DNA of 36,947 bases from Candidatus Dormiibacterota bacterium (GTDB lineage Bacteria; Chloroflexota; Dormibacteria; Aeolococcales; Bog-877), in assembly GCA_027306885.1 (NCBI GenBank), contig DAHUYV010000081.1:1-36947 (forward strand). The letters run 5' to 3'. Of the stretch, positions 24,075 to 31,429 are shown piece by piece. The number at the start of each line of letters is the position of its first letter. The stretch's first letter is position 1. The translations under genes were made by a program, and so were the position numbers. The notes under the pieces are model-generated. The model did not search any database, was not told the origin of the DNA, and saw only the letters and a program-made list of their open reading frames with translations.

Positions 24075-24317
24075 TCATCCCCACTCTCTAGCCAACCAGC
24101 CCGCTCCCGGCTCCCAGCGCAGATCGAGGCAGCCACCGTCCTCCAGCAGCACCCGCCAGCAGTAGAGCCGGCGGCGGCGGGCTGGGGGGGTGCGCCACCA
24201 GCCCACCTCCACCACCCAACGCTCCGCCAGGGCATCCACCGCCACCCACCCGGCGCCCCGGCGCACCGCGCGAGGGGGCCCGAGCCGGCCCGAGCTGAGG
24301 ACCTCGACCCGGTTCAT
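24075..24317 (-). CDS. Small DUF6504-like protein in the imuAB operon
   Basis: An 80-residue basic protein whose ATG overlaps the imuB stop by 4 bp (ATGA). The core AERWVVEVGWWR, then YCWRVLLEDGGCLDLRWEP, resembles the small DUF6504 proteins that accompany imuB/dnaE2 in actinobacteria and some other phyla. This assignment rests on recall of the family and its context. The WWR and LLED segments suggest a compact beta-rich fold of about 50 residues after an Arg-rich N-terminus. A role as an accessory subunit of the translesion mutasome is inferred from the coupled operon position. A start four codons earlier, inside imuB, is less likely. Confidence 0.65.
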   Translation of the reverse strand: MNRVEVLSSGRLGPPRAVRRGAGWVAVDALAERWVVEVGWWRTPPARRRRLYCWRVLLEDGGCLDLRWEPGAGWLAREWG

Positions 24318-25519
24318 CCCCGGTTCCACACCAGCCGCTCCTCGGGCACATCGCCCGGATGGCCGGATCGCGGAGCAACTCGCCAGACCAATCCCTCGCC
24401 GAAGCGCTCGTGCAGCCGGGCCACAGCCCGGTCGATCTCATCCCGATGGTCCCCCCCGACCGACCAGAGACGGTGCTGGCGGGCTGGGGGTGGCACCAGG
24501 TCGAGCGCCTGCAGCTCGATCACCTGCACCGGCCGGCGCACCCTGGAGATGAGGTTGAGGACCAGGGGGAGCAGCTCCTGCTCGGTGGCCACTGGGGCGG
24601 GCGGGTAGAGCTGCTCCCAAAACTCCCCACCCGGGTCACCGCCCCCCAGCAGCAGCCGCAACCGGCCCGCGGCCAGACGCCGGTGGGCCAGCTCCACCGC
24701 CAGCCCCCCCGCCAGCTCCGGGGCCCCAAAGCGCAGCGCCTCGGTGTCCTCCACCGGTCCCGCCAGCACCCGGCGCATCCCGCAGGGCGGCGGGGTCCGC
24801 CAGGGGCTCACCGTGGCCCGGTCCCGACCCAGGCAGAGGCGGTGTAGCAGCAGGCCATCGGGGCCGAACTGGCGCTGCAGGTCGGGGAGCGGGATGGACG
24901 AGCAGTCGCCGCAGGTGGTCAGCCCGAAGTCGCGCAGCCGCTCCCTGGTGCTGTCCGGCAGCGGCAGGCGCTCCACCGACCAGTCGGCCAGGAACTGAGC
25001 CGCCCCGCCCGACGGCACCAGCCGGATCCGGCCGGGCCCGGCGGTCTGGGCCGCGACCCAGGCGGTGAACCGCGACTGGCCCACCCCCAGGCGAGGGGGG
25101 ACGAGGAGGAGGCGCTGCACCGACCTGCCCAGCTGCGAGGCCAGTGCGGCCTCGGTGGGCAGACGCAGATCCCGGCCCCGGACATCCAGGTAGGCGAGGG
25201 TGTCGTCCACCCATTCCACCAGGGGGCTCAGATCCTGCAGGACCAGGCGCATCTCCTGGCGCAGCTCAGAGATCGCCGTCTGGTCTTCCGGCAGCTGGAC
25301 CGCCTCGGGGCAGGCGATCTCCGCCTGGCGCCACTCCCCACCCGGGCGGGCCCCCCGGGCCAGGGCAGCCTCCGAGGCGGCGAGGACCACCTCCCGGCCG
25401 GATCTGTGACGAGGCCCAATCAGCACCGCCTCACCCCTCAGCTCCGGATGAGCTCGCCAGGCCAGGGACAGGGCCAGATGGGGGAAGTTGATGCAGGCCA
25501 GTCGCGGGGCACCGCTCAT
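24314..25519 (-). CDS. imuB: ImuB, catalytically inactive Y-family polymerase-like mutasome protein
   Basis: A 401-residue Y-family polymerase relative that lacks catalytic residues and links DnaE2 to the sliding clamp. The N-terminal motif reads ACINFPHLALSLAW: the metal-binding Asp is replaced by Asn. The second motif reads LSPLVEWVDDTLAYLDVRG and lacks the active S-x-DE pair, as expected for ImuB. A helix-hairpin-helix-like section (ERLRDFGLTTCGDCSSIPLPDLQRQFG, seen in part) and a little-finger-like region follow. PARQHRLWS near residue 350 resembles a beta-clamp-binding peptide of QxxLW type. Both ends overlap neighbours by ATGA, so imuA-imuB-DUF6504 are tightly coupled. SOS control comes from the LexA box before imuA. 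Confidence 0.9.
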   Translation of the reverse strand: MSGAPRLACINFPHLALSLAWRAHPELRGEAVLIGPRHRSGREVVLAASEAALARGARPGGEWRQAEIACPEAVQLPEDQTAISELRQEMRLVLQDLSPLVEWVDDTLAYLDVRGRDLRLPTEAALASQLGRSVQRLLLVPPRLGVGQSRFTAWVAAQTAGPGRIRLVPSGGAAQFLADWSVERLPLPDSTRERLRDFGLTTCGDCSSIPLPDLQRQFGPDGLLLHRLCLGRDRATVSPWRTPPPCGMRRVLAGPVEDTEALRFGAPELAGGLAVELAHRRLAAGRLRLLLGGGDPGGEFWEQLYPPAPVATEQELLPLVLNLISRVRRPVQVIELQALDLVPPPARQHRLWSVGGDHRDEIDRAVARLHERFGEGLVWRVAPRSGHPGDVPEERLVWNRG

Positions 25520-26334
25520 CCGCTGGCCGCCAGCCTCAACTCTTCGCTGGGCGCGGACCAAAGCTCGGCCTCGACCACCCCCGTCTGCAGCGCGTAGGGG
25601 CGCGGCAGCGCGATCCTCAGCCGGCAGCCCCGCCCCACAGCCCCCATCCGACTGCGGGCCACCTCCAGCCGCAGCCAGAGGCCAGAGACATCCCGGTGGG
25701 CCCTGGTCCAGGCCAGGCGCCGGCATTCGACCTCCAGCGCCACCCGGGGCGTCACCTCGGCGGGAAGTGTCACCCCGCCACTCAGGACCGCCACCCCCCG
25801 GCCGGTCTCCAAGGCCCCCATCAGGGTGGCGGGGGCGGCTCGACCGACAGGTGCCCAGGTGGCAGACATCATCAGACAGATCTCGACCCCGGCCTCGCAG
25901 AGGGCGCGCGCGGCGGCCCACCCCTCCTCGGGGTGACGAGGGCGCACCAGCCAGCAGTTGCTGAGATCTCCGCCGTAGTCGCAGACGTCTCCCGGGTCAA
26001 CCCGGCCCTCAAAGTCCACCAGTGCCACCGGGAGGGAGCGGGAGAGAAGCGCCAGGACCGCCAACCCCAGGTCAAACCATCCCTGGCCCAGCTCCCCGGA
26101 AAGCCAGGTCAGCCGGCCCCGGGGAAGACCTCCACACCCGGTCAGGTCATCGAGACCCGACAGCCCGGTGGCCAGGCCCTCCAGCCTCATGGCTGCACCA
26201 TCCCGAACCGCCCCGGGGCCATAACGGCTCCGCAAGGTGGCCAGGGCCAAGTCCAGGGCCGGACGTCTCCCGCCCGGGGAATCTTCGGTGCGCAAATCCC
26301 AGCTCCAACACCGTGCACCCCAGACGGGGTGCAC
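25516..26334 (-). CDS. imuA: ImuA/ImuA'-like RecA-fold mutasome protein
   Basis: A 272-residue RecA-fold protein. The core ATGLSGLDDLTGCGGLPRGRLTWLSG corresponds (in segments) to the RecA/SulA-like ImuA family, but the Walker A position reads GELGQGWFDL instead of GxxGxGKT, so ATP binding is doubtful. VALVDFEGRVDPGDV sits where Walker B is expected. It partners ImuB and DnaE2 in SOS mutagenesis. The start is debatable. ATG at 26343 overlaps the TATCAT -10 box and could not be in the transcript. GTG at 26334, 7 nt after the -10, fits the leaderless pattern. A TTG at 26295 would leave a 5' hairpin untranslated. Confidence 0.85.
   Translation of the reverse strand: MHPVWGARCWSWDLRTEDSPGGRRPALDLALATLRSRYGPGAVRDGAAMRLEGLATGLSGLDDLTGCGGLPRGRLTWLSGELGQGWFDLGLAVLALLSRSLPVALVDFEGRVDPGDVCDYGGDLSNCWLVRPRHPEEGWAAARALCEAGVEICLMMSATWAPVGRAAPATLMGALETGRGVAVLSGGVTLPAEVTPRVALEVECRRLAWTRAHRDVSGLWLRLEVARSRMGAVGRGCRLRIALPRPYALQTGVVEAELWSAPSEELRLAASG
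26313..26334 (-). repeat. 9-bp perfect hairpin at the predicted 5' end of imuA mRNA
   Basis: Arms GTGCACCCC and GGGGTGCAC are perfectly complementary around a 4-nt loop. The first arm begins exactly with the GTG proposed as the imuA start codon. The structure may mask the start, protect the 5' end, or be a second protein-binding palindrome beside the LexA box. Confidence 0.6.
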
Positions 26335-26341
26335 CCCCCCC

Positions 26342-26370
26342 ATGATACGAACATGTGTTCTCGCCGGCAA
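26342..26370 (-). promoter_or_regulatory. imuA promoter: TTGCCG, 17-bp spacer, TATCAT
   Basis: The -35 box TTGCCG (26370-26365) and the -10 box TATCAT (26347-26342) are separated by exactly 17 bp, and most of the spacer is the LexA box. The identical -10 hexamer is used at dnaE2. Confidence 0.7.
26348..26361. promoter_or_regulatory. LexA (SOS) box upstream of imuA
   Basis: CGAACATGTGTTCT carries both conserved halves of the CGAAC-N4-GTTC operator with an ATGT centre, and abuts the imuA -10 box. It is about 60 bp from the divergent HU promoter, so HU could also be affected, though this is less direct. Confidence 0.87.
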
Positions 26371-26421
26371 GTGCCCCTCTCCCCGGCCTTCGAGACCCTG
26401 CGGGCCTGACCACAAATTGCC

Positions 26422-26427
26422 TAGAAT
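26422..26427 (+). promoter_or_regulatory. Candidate -10 box for the HU gene
   Basis: TAGAAT, one mismatch from TATAAT, followed by a leader of about 66 nt with GGAGG at 26482-26486, 7 nt before the HU ATG. Confidence 0.5.
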
Positions 26428-26493
26428 CCCTGCAGAAAGCGCTAACCTGTGGCCGCGGGCACCGGCCGCCACGGCCCCCACGGAGGCAAGCCC

Positions 26494-26838
26494 ATGAATC
26501 GCCGCCAGCTGGCCAAGACCCTGCAGGCAAAGCTAGTCGTCGAGTACGACGATGCCACCACCGAACCCGTCTTCACCAACTTCCAGTCCGCCGACACCGC
26601 CTTGCAGCTGATCTTCGGTCTGATCACCGAGCGGCTGGACGCGGGCGAGGAGGTGAGCATCGCCGGCTTCGGCAGGTGGAAGATCCGCCAGAGTCCGGGC
26701 GGCATGCGCCGGAACCCCCAGACCCAGGCGATGGTCAAGGTCGCCCCGTCAAACAAGGTCCGCTTCTACCCCTCCAGTGCCCTCAAGGCGACGGTGGCCG
26801 GAAAGCCCAAGGCCGGCGCGCGCAGCGCCCGCCGCTGA
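26494..26838 (+). CDS. HU/IHF-family DNA-binding protein
   Basis: A 114-residue nucleoid protein. The N-terminal helices (NRRQLAKTLQAKL) are followed by LIFGLITERLDAGEEVSIAGFGRWKIRQ (in two segments) and the DNA-binding beta-arm with the R-N-P signature (GGMRRNPQT). The strand VRFYPSSALK closes the fold. The family consensus is about 90 residues; here a short basic tail (KPKAGARSARR) is added, as in some actinobacterial HU proteins, and may strengthen DNA contact. A good ribosome binding site fixes the ATG at 26494. It is transcribed away from imuA and followed 21 bp later by an epimerase gene. Confidence 0.92.
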   Translation: MNRRQLAKTLQAKLVVEYDDATTEPVFTNFQSADTALQLIFGLITERLDAGEEVSIAGFGRWKIRQSPGGMRRNPQTQAMVKVAPSNKVRFYPSSALKATVAGKPKAGARSARR

Positions 26839-26859
26839 CGGCCCGGGCGGTCAGCTGAG

Positions 26860-27858
26860 GTGAGAGTCGCAGTCGTCGGTGGAACCGGCTTCGTCGGCTC
26901 TCATCTCATCCCCCGGCTGCTGACGGCCGGCCATGAGCTCCGGGTCGTGGCCCGGGGAGCGGCCCCGGGCCGGCTCCCCAAGGACCTCTTACCCACCTTC
27001 GGCAACGCGGTGACGGGAGAGGGTTTGGACGCTGCCTTCGAGGGCGCGGAGGTGGTCGTCAACCTCGCCGCCATCATCCGCAACCGCGGGGTCCAGACCT
27101 TCGAGTCGGTGAACGCTGGCGGCAGCGCCCACATCGCCGCCTCGGCCCGACGGAGCGGCGTCCGCCGGCTGGTGCAGCTCTCCGCCCTGGGGGCTGACCC
27201 TGATCCCCGCTTCCCCTACCTCTTCAGCAAGTGGCAGGGGGAGCAATCGGTGCGCGGAAGCGGCCTGGAATGGGTGATCCTGCGCTCCTCGACGGTGTTC
27301 GGCCCCGGGGACGGCTTCTTCTCGCAGCTGGCCCGGGCGATCAGCCTCCCGGCGCCCTTCCTCGTGGTGCCGGGCGATGGCTCTGCCACCTTTCAGCCGA
27401 TCTCTGCAGACGACCTGTCGCGCTGCTTGGTGGCGGCCGTGGAGGACCAGAGCCGGGCCTCCCAGGTGTACGAGCTGGGGGGGCCGGAGCAGCTCACGCT
27501 GGATCAGATCACCGAGATCGTCGCCCGAGTCACCGGACGGGAGTGGTTCGGCATAGCCCGCCGGCGCATTCTCCACCTGGATCCCCGGATCCTCCGTCCG
27601 GGCGCGATGATCATGGAGAAGGTGATGCCCAACCCCCTGGTGACAGCGCAGCAGCTGGACATGCTGGTCAAGCCCAACATCGCCACCGCCGACTCGGTGC
27701 GGGCCAACTTCGGCTTCGATCCGATGCCGCTGGAGCCCAACCTCGGGTATTTGCGCCGTCCCCGCCGCTGGCCGCTCAGCATTCTGGACCAAGGCGGGGC
27801 TCGGCTGGAGCGCCCCCAGCCGGACAGACCGGACCAACCACGTTCCGGCGGCCGCTAG
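26860..27858 (+). CDS. NAD(P)-dependent epimerase/dehydratase (extended/atypical SDR, NDUFA9-like)
   Basis: A 332-residue protein. The Rossmann motif GGTGFVGSHL is at the N-terminus. VVNLAAIIRNRG, VRRLVQLSALGADPD, YLFSKWQGE (with the SDR Lys but no clear catalytic YxxxK) and ILRSSTVFGPGDGFF place it with the atypical SDRs related to the NDUFA9/complex-I accessory and isoflavone-reductase-like groups. The C-terminal half (ATFQPISADDLSRC, VYELGGPEQLTLDQI) is typical for these. The substrate is unknown; a redox or quinone-linked role is possible. It starts with GTG 21 bp after HU and is followed 22 bp later by the SCP2 gene, suggesting one operon. Confidence 0.85.
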   Translation: MRVAVVGGTGFVGSHLIPRLLTAGHELRVVARGAAPGRLPKDLLPTFGNAVTGEGLDAAFEGAEVVVNLAAIIRNRGVQTFESVNAGGSAHIAASARRSGVRRLVQLSALGADPDPRFPYLFSKWQGEQSVRGSGLEWVILRSSTVFGPGDGFFSQLARAISLPAPFLVVPGDGSATFQPISADDLSRCLVAAVEDQSRASQVYELGGPEQLTLDQITEIVARVTGREWFGIARRRILHLDPRILRPGAMIMEKVMPNPLVTAQQLDMLVKPNIATADSVRANFGFDPMPLEPNLGYLRRPRRWPLSILDQGGARLERPQPDRPDQPRSGGR

Positions 27859-27880
27859 GGCCGCCAAGGAGGACCCACCG

Positions 27881-28216
27881 TTGGCAGACGAGACCCCGAC
27901 CCCCAAGGAGATCATGGAGCGAATCCCGAGCGCCTTTCGACCCGACAAGGCCACCGGCGTGACCGCCATCTTCCAGTGGGACGTGGGCGGACCTCAGGGC
28001 GGCCAGTGGTTCGTGGAGATCAAGGACCTGGCCTGTCACGTCGAGGAAGGCACTGCCGAGAAGCCCAACATCACGCTCACGATCGCCGATGAGAACTTCG
28101 TGAAACTGCTCACCGGGAAGCTGGACGGGACCGTCGCCTTCATGACGGGGAAGCTCAAGGTCAAAGGCGACATGGGGCTGGCCATGAAGCTCCCCCAGCT
28201 TTTCAACCTCCGCTAG
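27881..28216 (+). CDS. SCP2 sterol-binding domain protein
   Basis: A 111-residue single-domain protein. EIMERIPSAFRPDKA, TAIFQWDVGG, NITLTIADENFVKLLTGKLDG and the closing FMTGKLKVKGDMGLAMKL are the usual SCP2-fold landmarks, including the conserved G-K-L-K-V-K-G-D loop. The fold makes a hydrophobic tunnel for lipids or acyl compounds; in bacteria the ligand is rarely known. The start is TTG at 27881, supported by AAGGAGG at 27866-27872, 8 nt upstream. It probably shares a message with the epimerase gene and converges on adnB, leaving 21 bp between the stops. Confidence 0.9.
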   Translation: MADETPTPKEIMERIPSAFRPDKATGVTAIFQWDVGGPQGGQWFVEIKDLACHVEEGTAEKPNITLTIADENFVKLLTGKLDGTVAFMTGKLKVKGDMGLAMKLPQLFNLR

Positions 28217-28237
28217 TTCGAGGTCTGGACCCGAGCC

Positions 28238-31200
28238 TCAGAGGACGGGCTGCTGCTCGCCGTTTCGTTCGGGACAGAACCAGCTGAAGGGGCAGGTCCC
28301 GCAGGGCAACCCGTCGCGGCCGAGCGCGCTGAGGCGGTCCGGGTCCGCCGCAGCCTTCGCCAGGCTGGTGGCCCACGCCAACGCCGAGGCCTTGGCGACG
28401 CCTGACGTGTCGACGTCCCGGACCTCGCCGGTGCGCAGCAGCACCAGGGCGGCACGCACCGGTCGCGGCGGGTCGAGCAGCCCCTGCTCCAACGCCAGGG
28501 CGTACAGCGCCAGCTGGCGCTTGTGCTGGGTCGTCACTTCCCGCGCCACCTCGGTGTCCGTCTTGTAGTCCAGAGCCAGGAGCCCGCCGTCGCCCAGGAT
28601 GGCCACCCGGTCGATGGAACCCACCAGCGGTGGGATCCCCTGGCCGGCCCAGCTCCGCCAGCGGAAGGGCACCTCCACACCCAGGGTGGGCAGGGAGGCC
28701 ACCTCGAGCTCGGCGTACCGCCCGAGCATCGCCCGCAGGTCACCAAGGTGGAGCTCCACGGGGATCCCTCGCAACTCGCGCTCCAACTCGACCGGCAGAG
28801 GCGCACGCTCCGGGTGAGCTCGATGCAGCCGCTCCAGGACGGCATGCACCGCCGACCCCATCTCAAGAGCCAGCTGGCGCCCCTGACCGAGGGATCCGCG
28901 AGCACCTTCCCCCGCCCCGGCATGCTCGTCCGGTGGCCGGAACCCCGCCACGTGCTCGAACCAGAACTGCCTCGGGCAGCTGTCGAGGGTGGCCAGAGCG
29001 CTGTAGCTCAGCTGCGCTGGTGGCCTCTCCCCTGGTTCCCGGCCCGCCATCGGAAGGCTCGCCACCTGCCGCCAGCGCTCCGCGAGCCGGCCGAGGTCCG
29101 GGCCCGTGATGGGTCCTTCGGCAGGGGTAGGGATGTCGAGGTCTCCCCAGGGAAGGGAGACCCGATCGGGGAACCCAGGAAGCTCCGCCACCCAGGGCTT
29201 GCCCCCGGCCAGCGCCAACAGCAGCCGGGCATACTCGCCATCGTGCTTGGCGCCCTGCCAGAGCTGCTCTCGCTGCTCAGAGAGGGTCGGACCGGGATGG
29301 GCCACCCCGCTCCTGCTCGTCGTCACCGCCAGGAGGTCCCGGGCCCTGGTCATCGCCACGTAGATCAGCCGGGTCCGCTCCTCTCTCTCGACGGCCGCGT
29401 CGCTGGTGAGATCCCAGCGTCGCCGGGCCTCGGTGGGCTTTCCGCCCAGCCCGGTCACGATCAACGCCTCTGCCTGTCGGTCCCAGAGGACCCGGGGCAG
29501 GCCTCGGGGGCGGAGGGGACGGCAGTCGGCCAGCACCACGACCGACCACTCCAGCCCCTTCGCCCGATGGATCGTGCTGAGGGTGACCTGGGAGCCGGTA
29601 CCCGCGGGCGCGGGCTCCTGCCGACCACGGCCCGTCTCCAGGAGCGCGAGCCTGTCCAGCAGCTCCCTCACCGGCACGAACCGGCCCCCCGCCTCCGCCG
29701 CCAGCGCGATCCGGTTGAGCTCCTGCAACGACGCCAGCGCCCTCGCGCCTTCGGGATCACCCGCCCGGGACCGGGCGTCATGATAGCGGCGCACGCCAGC
29801 CCGTTCCAGTAAGAGGGACAACATCTCGCTGGCGCCACGGGTCCGGGCCCGCTGCCGGCACTCCTCCCGGAGGGCGGCCACCACCGCCACCCTCGCTTGG
29901 GTGGCGGTCGGCAGATCCGTGGACGGCTCGCTCTGCGACCTCTCGAGTCGGTGGGGCACCGACTCATCGCTGCTTCGAGGCGCCCCCAACAGCAGCGCCA
30001 GATCCCGGTCCGACACCCGCACGAACGGACTCTGAAGGACCCGGATCCAGGCCCTGCCATCGTCGGGGTTTACGGCCGCCCGGAGCAGCGCCACCGCGTC
30101 CTTTACCTCGGGACGCTCCATCAGCCCCCCGGAGGCGGTCTGGAACGGGATCCCGCGCCTCCGCAACTCCTCCTCGAGCGGCGGCCCCACCCGGCGCAGG
30201 GTGGGAGCCAGTACCGCCATCTCGCCGAACCCCACCTGCTGGCGAGTCCCGTCGAGATGGGTGATCCCCTGGCGGCTCAGCCGCCAAATGAACTCGGCTA
30301 TCCCCTTCGCCTCCTCCACGGCGCTGGAGGCCAGGCCCAAGAGCACCGGGTGCCCCAGCGGCGAGGCGCGGTCCACCTCCAGGCCGGCGTCTTCGGCAAA
30401 CCGGGGGTCGCCCTGAATCACGTGGTCCGCGGCGGAGAGGATCGGCTCCAGAGAGCGGTGGTTTCGAGGGAGGGTGAAGACCCTCCCCTCGTTCTGCGCC
30501 ATGACTCCGGGCTGGGCATCGCGGAAGGCGAAGATGGACTGGCGCGGATCCCCGACCACAAACATCCGCTCCCGGTGCGGACCGCAGAGCTCGGCGAGGA
30601 GCCGGTCCTGAATGGGACTGGTGTCCTGGTATTCGTCCACGATGAGCAGCCGGAAGGCGGCTCGGGTCCAGCCGGCCAGGGAAGGGGACGACCGCAGCGC
30701 CCGGAGGGCGGAACGGAGGAGGCCGTCGAAGTCGGTGGCCGAGCCACGGCGAAGCCGCTCCTCGTATGCCTCCCAGACGGCGATCGTCACCTCGAGCCCG
30801 AAGTTGTGCCAGGACAGCTCCTCGGCCGGGTCCCCCGCCTCCTCGAAGCTGCGGTAGGCGGCCGAGGAGAGGCGCCGGCACTCCCCCGGTTCGAGAGAGG
30901 TGGACCTCAGCCTCGCCACCGCCTCGGGCGCTCCCCGCACCACCGCCAGCAGGTCGGCTGCCCGCCCGCCCGGAGGCACCGCCCGGCGCCCACCTGTGGC
31001 GACCCGCGCACCCACCTCCGCCGCCGCCTCCTGCAGGAGCAGCTGGGCGCCAACCTCATCGAGAAGCTCAAGATCCGGCGGCACCTGGGAGTCGTACCAG
31101 CGCTCCGCGAGAAGGCGCCTCATCAGCCGGTGGAAGGTGCCGATCCAGGCCTTCTCCAGCGGGTCGTCCCGGCCCTCGCTGCCGGCCATGGTGGCGGCCA

Positions 31201-31429
31201 CCCGCTCGCGAAGCTCCGCGGCTCCCCGCTCGGTGAAGGTCACGGCCAAGATCTGGCTGGGCTTGGTCCCGTCCAGGACCGCGAGCGCATAGAGCGTCGC
31301 CATCGTTTTGGTCTTGCCGCTCCCCGCGGCGGCCACCACCTTCACCGGCCCGCGGCGAAGCTGGTCGACCACGTCACGCTGAGCCGGGCTGAGCTCGGCC
31401 AGCAACCGCTCCCGAAGTTCGGCGGTCAC
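28238..31429 (-). CDS. adnB: AdnB-like UvrD-type helicase with C-terminal RecB-type nuclease
   Basis: A 1063-residue helicase-nuclease, the lead motor of a two-subunit double-strand-break resection machine. SF1A helicase motifs: I AAAGSGKT (33-40), Ia AVTFTERGAAELRERV, II LLIVDEYQDT, III VGDPRQSIFAFRDA, V TIHRAKGLEWSVV and VI YVAMTRARDLL. The C-terminal PD-(D/E)XK nuclease begins SCPRQFWFEH, has VGSIDRVAI, LALDYKTDT and QLALYALAL, and ends CGTCPFSWFC. The four Cys fit an AddB/Cas4-type Fe-S cluster. Size and order match mycobacterial AdnB (about 1,095 residues). GTG at 31429 overlaps the adnA stop by 4 bp, with GGGAGG just upstream. Confidence 0.88.
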   Translation of the reverse strand: MTAELRERLLAELSPAQRDVVDQLRRGPVKVVAAAGSGKTKTMATLYALAVLDGTKPSQILAVTFTERGAAELRERVAATMAGSEGRDDPLEKAWIGTFHRLMRRLLAERWYDSQVPPDLELLDEVGAQLLLQEAAAEVGARVATGGRRAVPPGGRAADLLAVVRGAPEAVARLRSTSLEPGECRRLSSAAYRSFEEAGDPAEELSWHNFGLEVTIAVWEAYEERLRRGSATDFDGLLRSALRALRSSPSLAGWTRAAFRLLIVDEYQDTSPIQDRLLAELCGPHRERMFVVGDPRQSIFAFRDAQPGVMAQNEGRVFTLPRNHRSLEPILSAADHVIQGDPRFAEDAGLEVDRASPLGHPVLLGLASSAVEEAKGIAEFIWRLSRQGITHLDGTRQQVGFGEMAVLAPTLRRVGPPLEEELRRRGIPFQTASGGLMERPEVKDAVALLRAAVNPDDGRAWIRVLQSPFVRVSDRDLALLLGAPRSSDESVPHRLERSQSEPSTDLPTATQARVAVVAALREECRQRARTRGASEMLSLLLERAGVRRYHDARSRAGDPEGARALASLQELNRIALAAEAGGRFVPVRELLDRLALLETGRGRQEPAPAGTGSQVTLSTIHRAKGLEWSVVVLADCRPLRPRGLPRVLWDRQAEALIVTGLGGKPTEARRRWDLTSDAAVEREERTRLIYVAMTRARDLLAVTTSRSGVAHPGPTLSEQREQLWQGAKHDGEYARLLLALAGGKPWVAELPGFPDRVSLPWGDLDIPTPAEGPITGPDLGRLAERWRQVASLPMAGREPGERPPAQLSYSALATLDSCPRQFWFEHVAGFRPPDEHAGAGEGARGSLGQGRQLALEMGSAVHAVLERLHRAHPERAPLPVELERELRGIPVELHLGDLRAMLGRYAELEVASLPTLGVEVPFRWRSWAGQGIPPLVGSIDRVAILGDGGLLALDYKTDTEVAREVTTQHKRQLALYALALEQGLLDPPRPVRAALVLLRTGEVRDVDTSGVAKASALAWATSLAKAAADPDRLSALGRDGLPCGTCPFSWFCPERNGEQQPVL

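Noticed and set aside
22636-24165. 509-codon open frame antisense to ftsH
   Set aside because: Opposite the AAA+ motifs of ftsH; composition is that of a shadow frame.
26341-26343. ATG as imuA start
   Set aside because: It lies inside the TATCAT -10 box and would not be in the transcript; GTG at 26334 is preferred.
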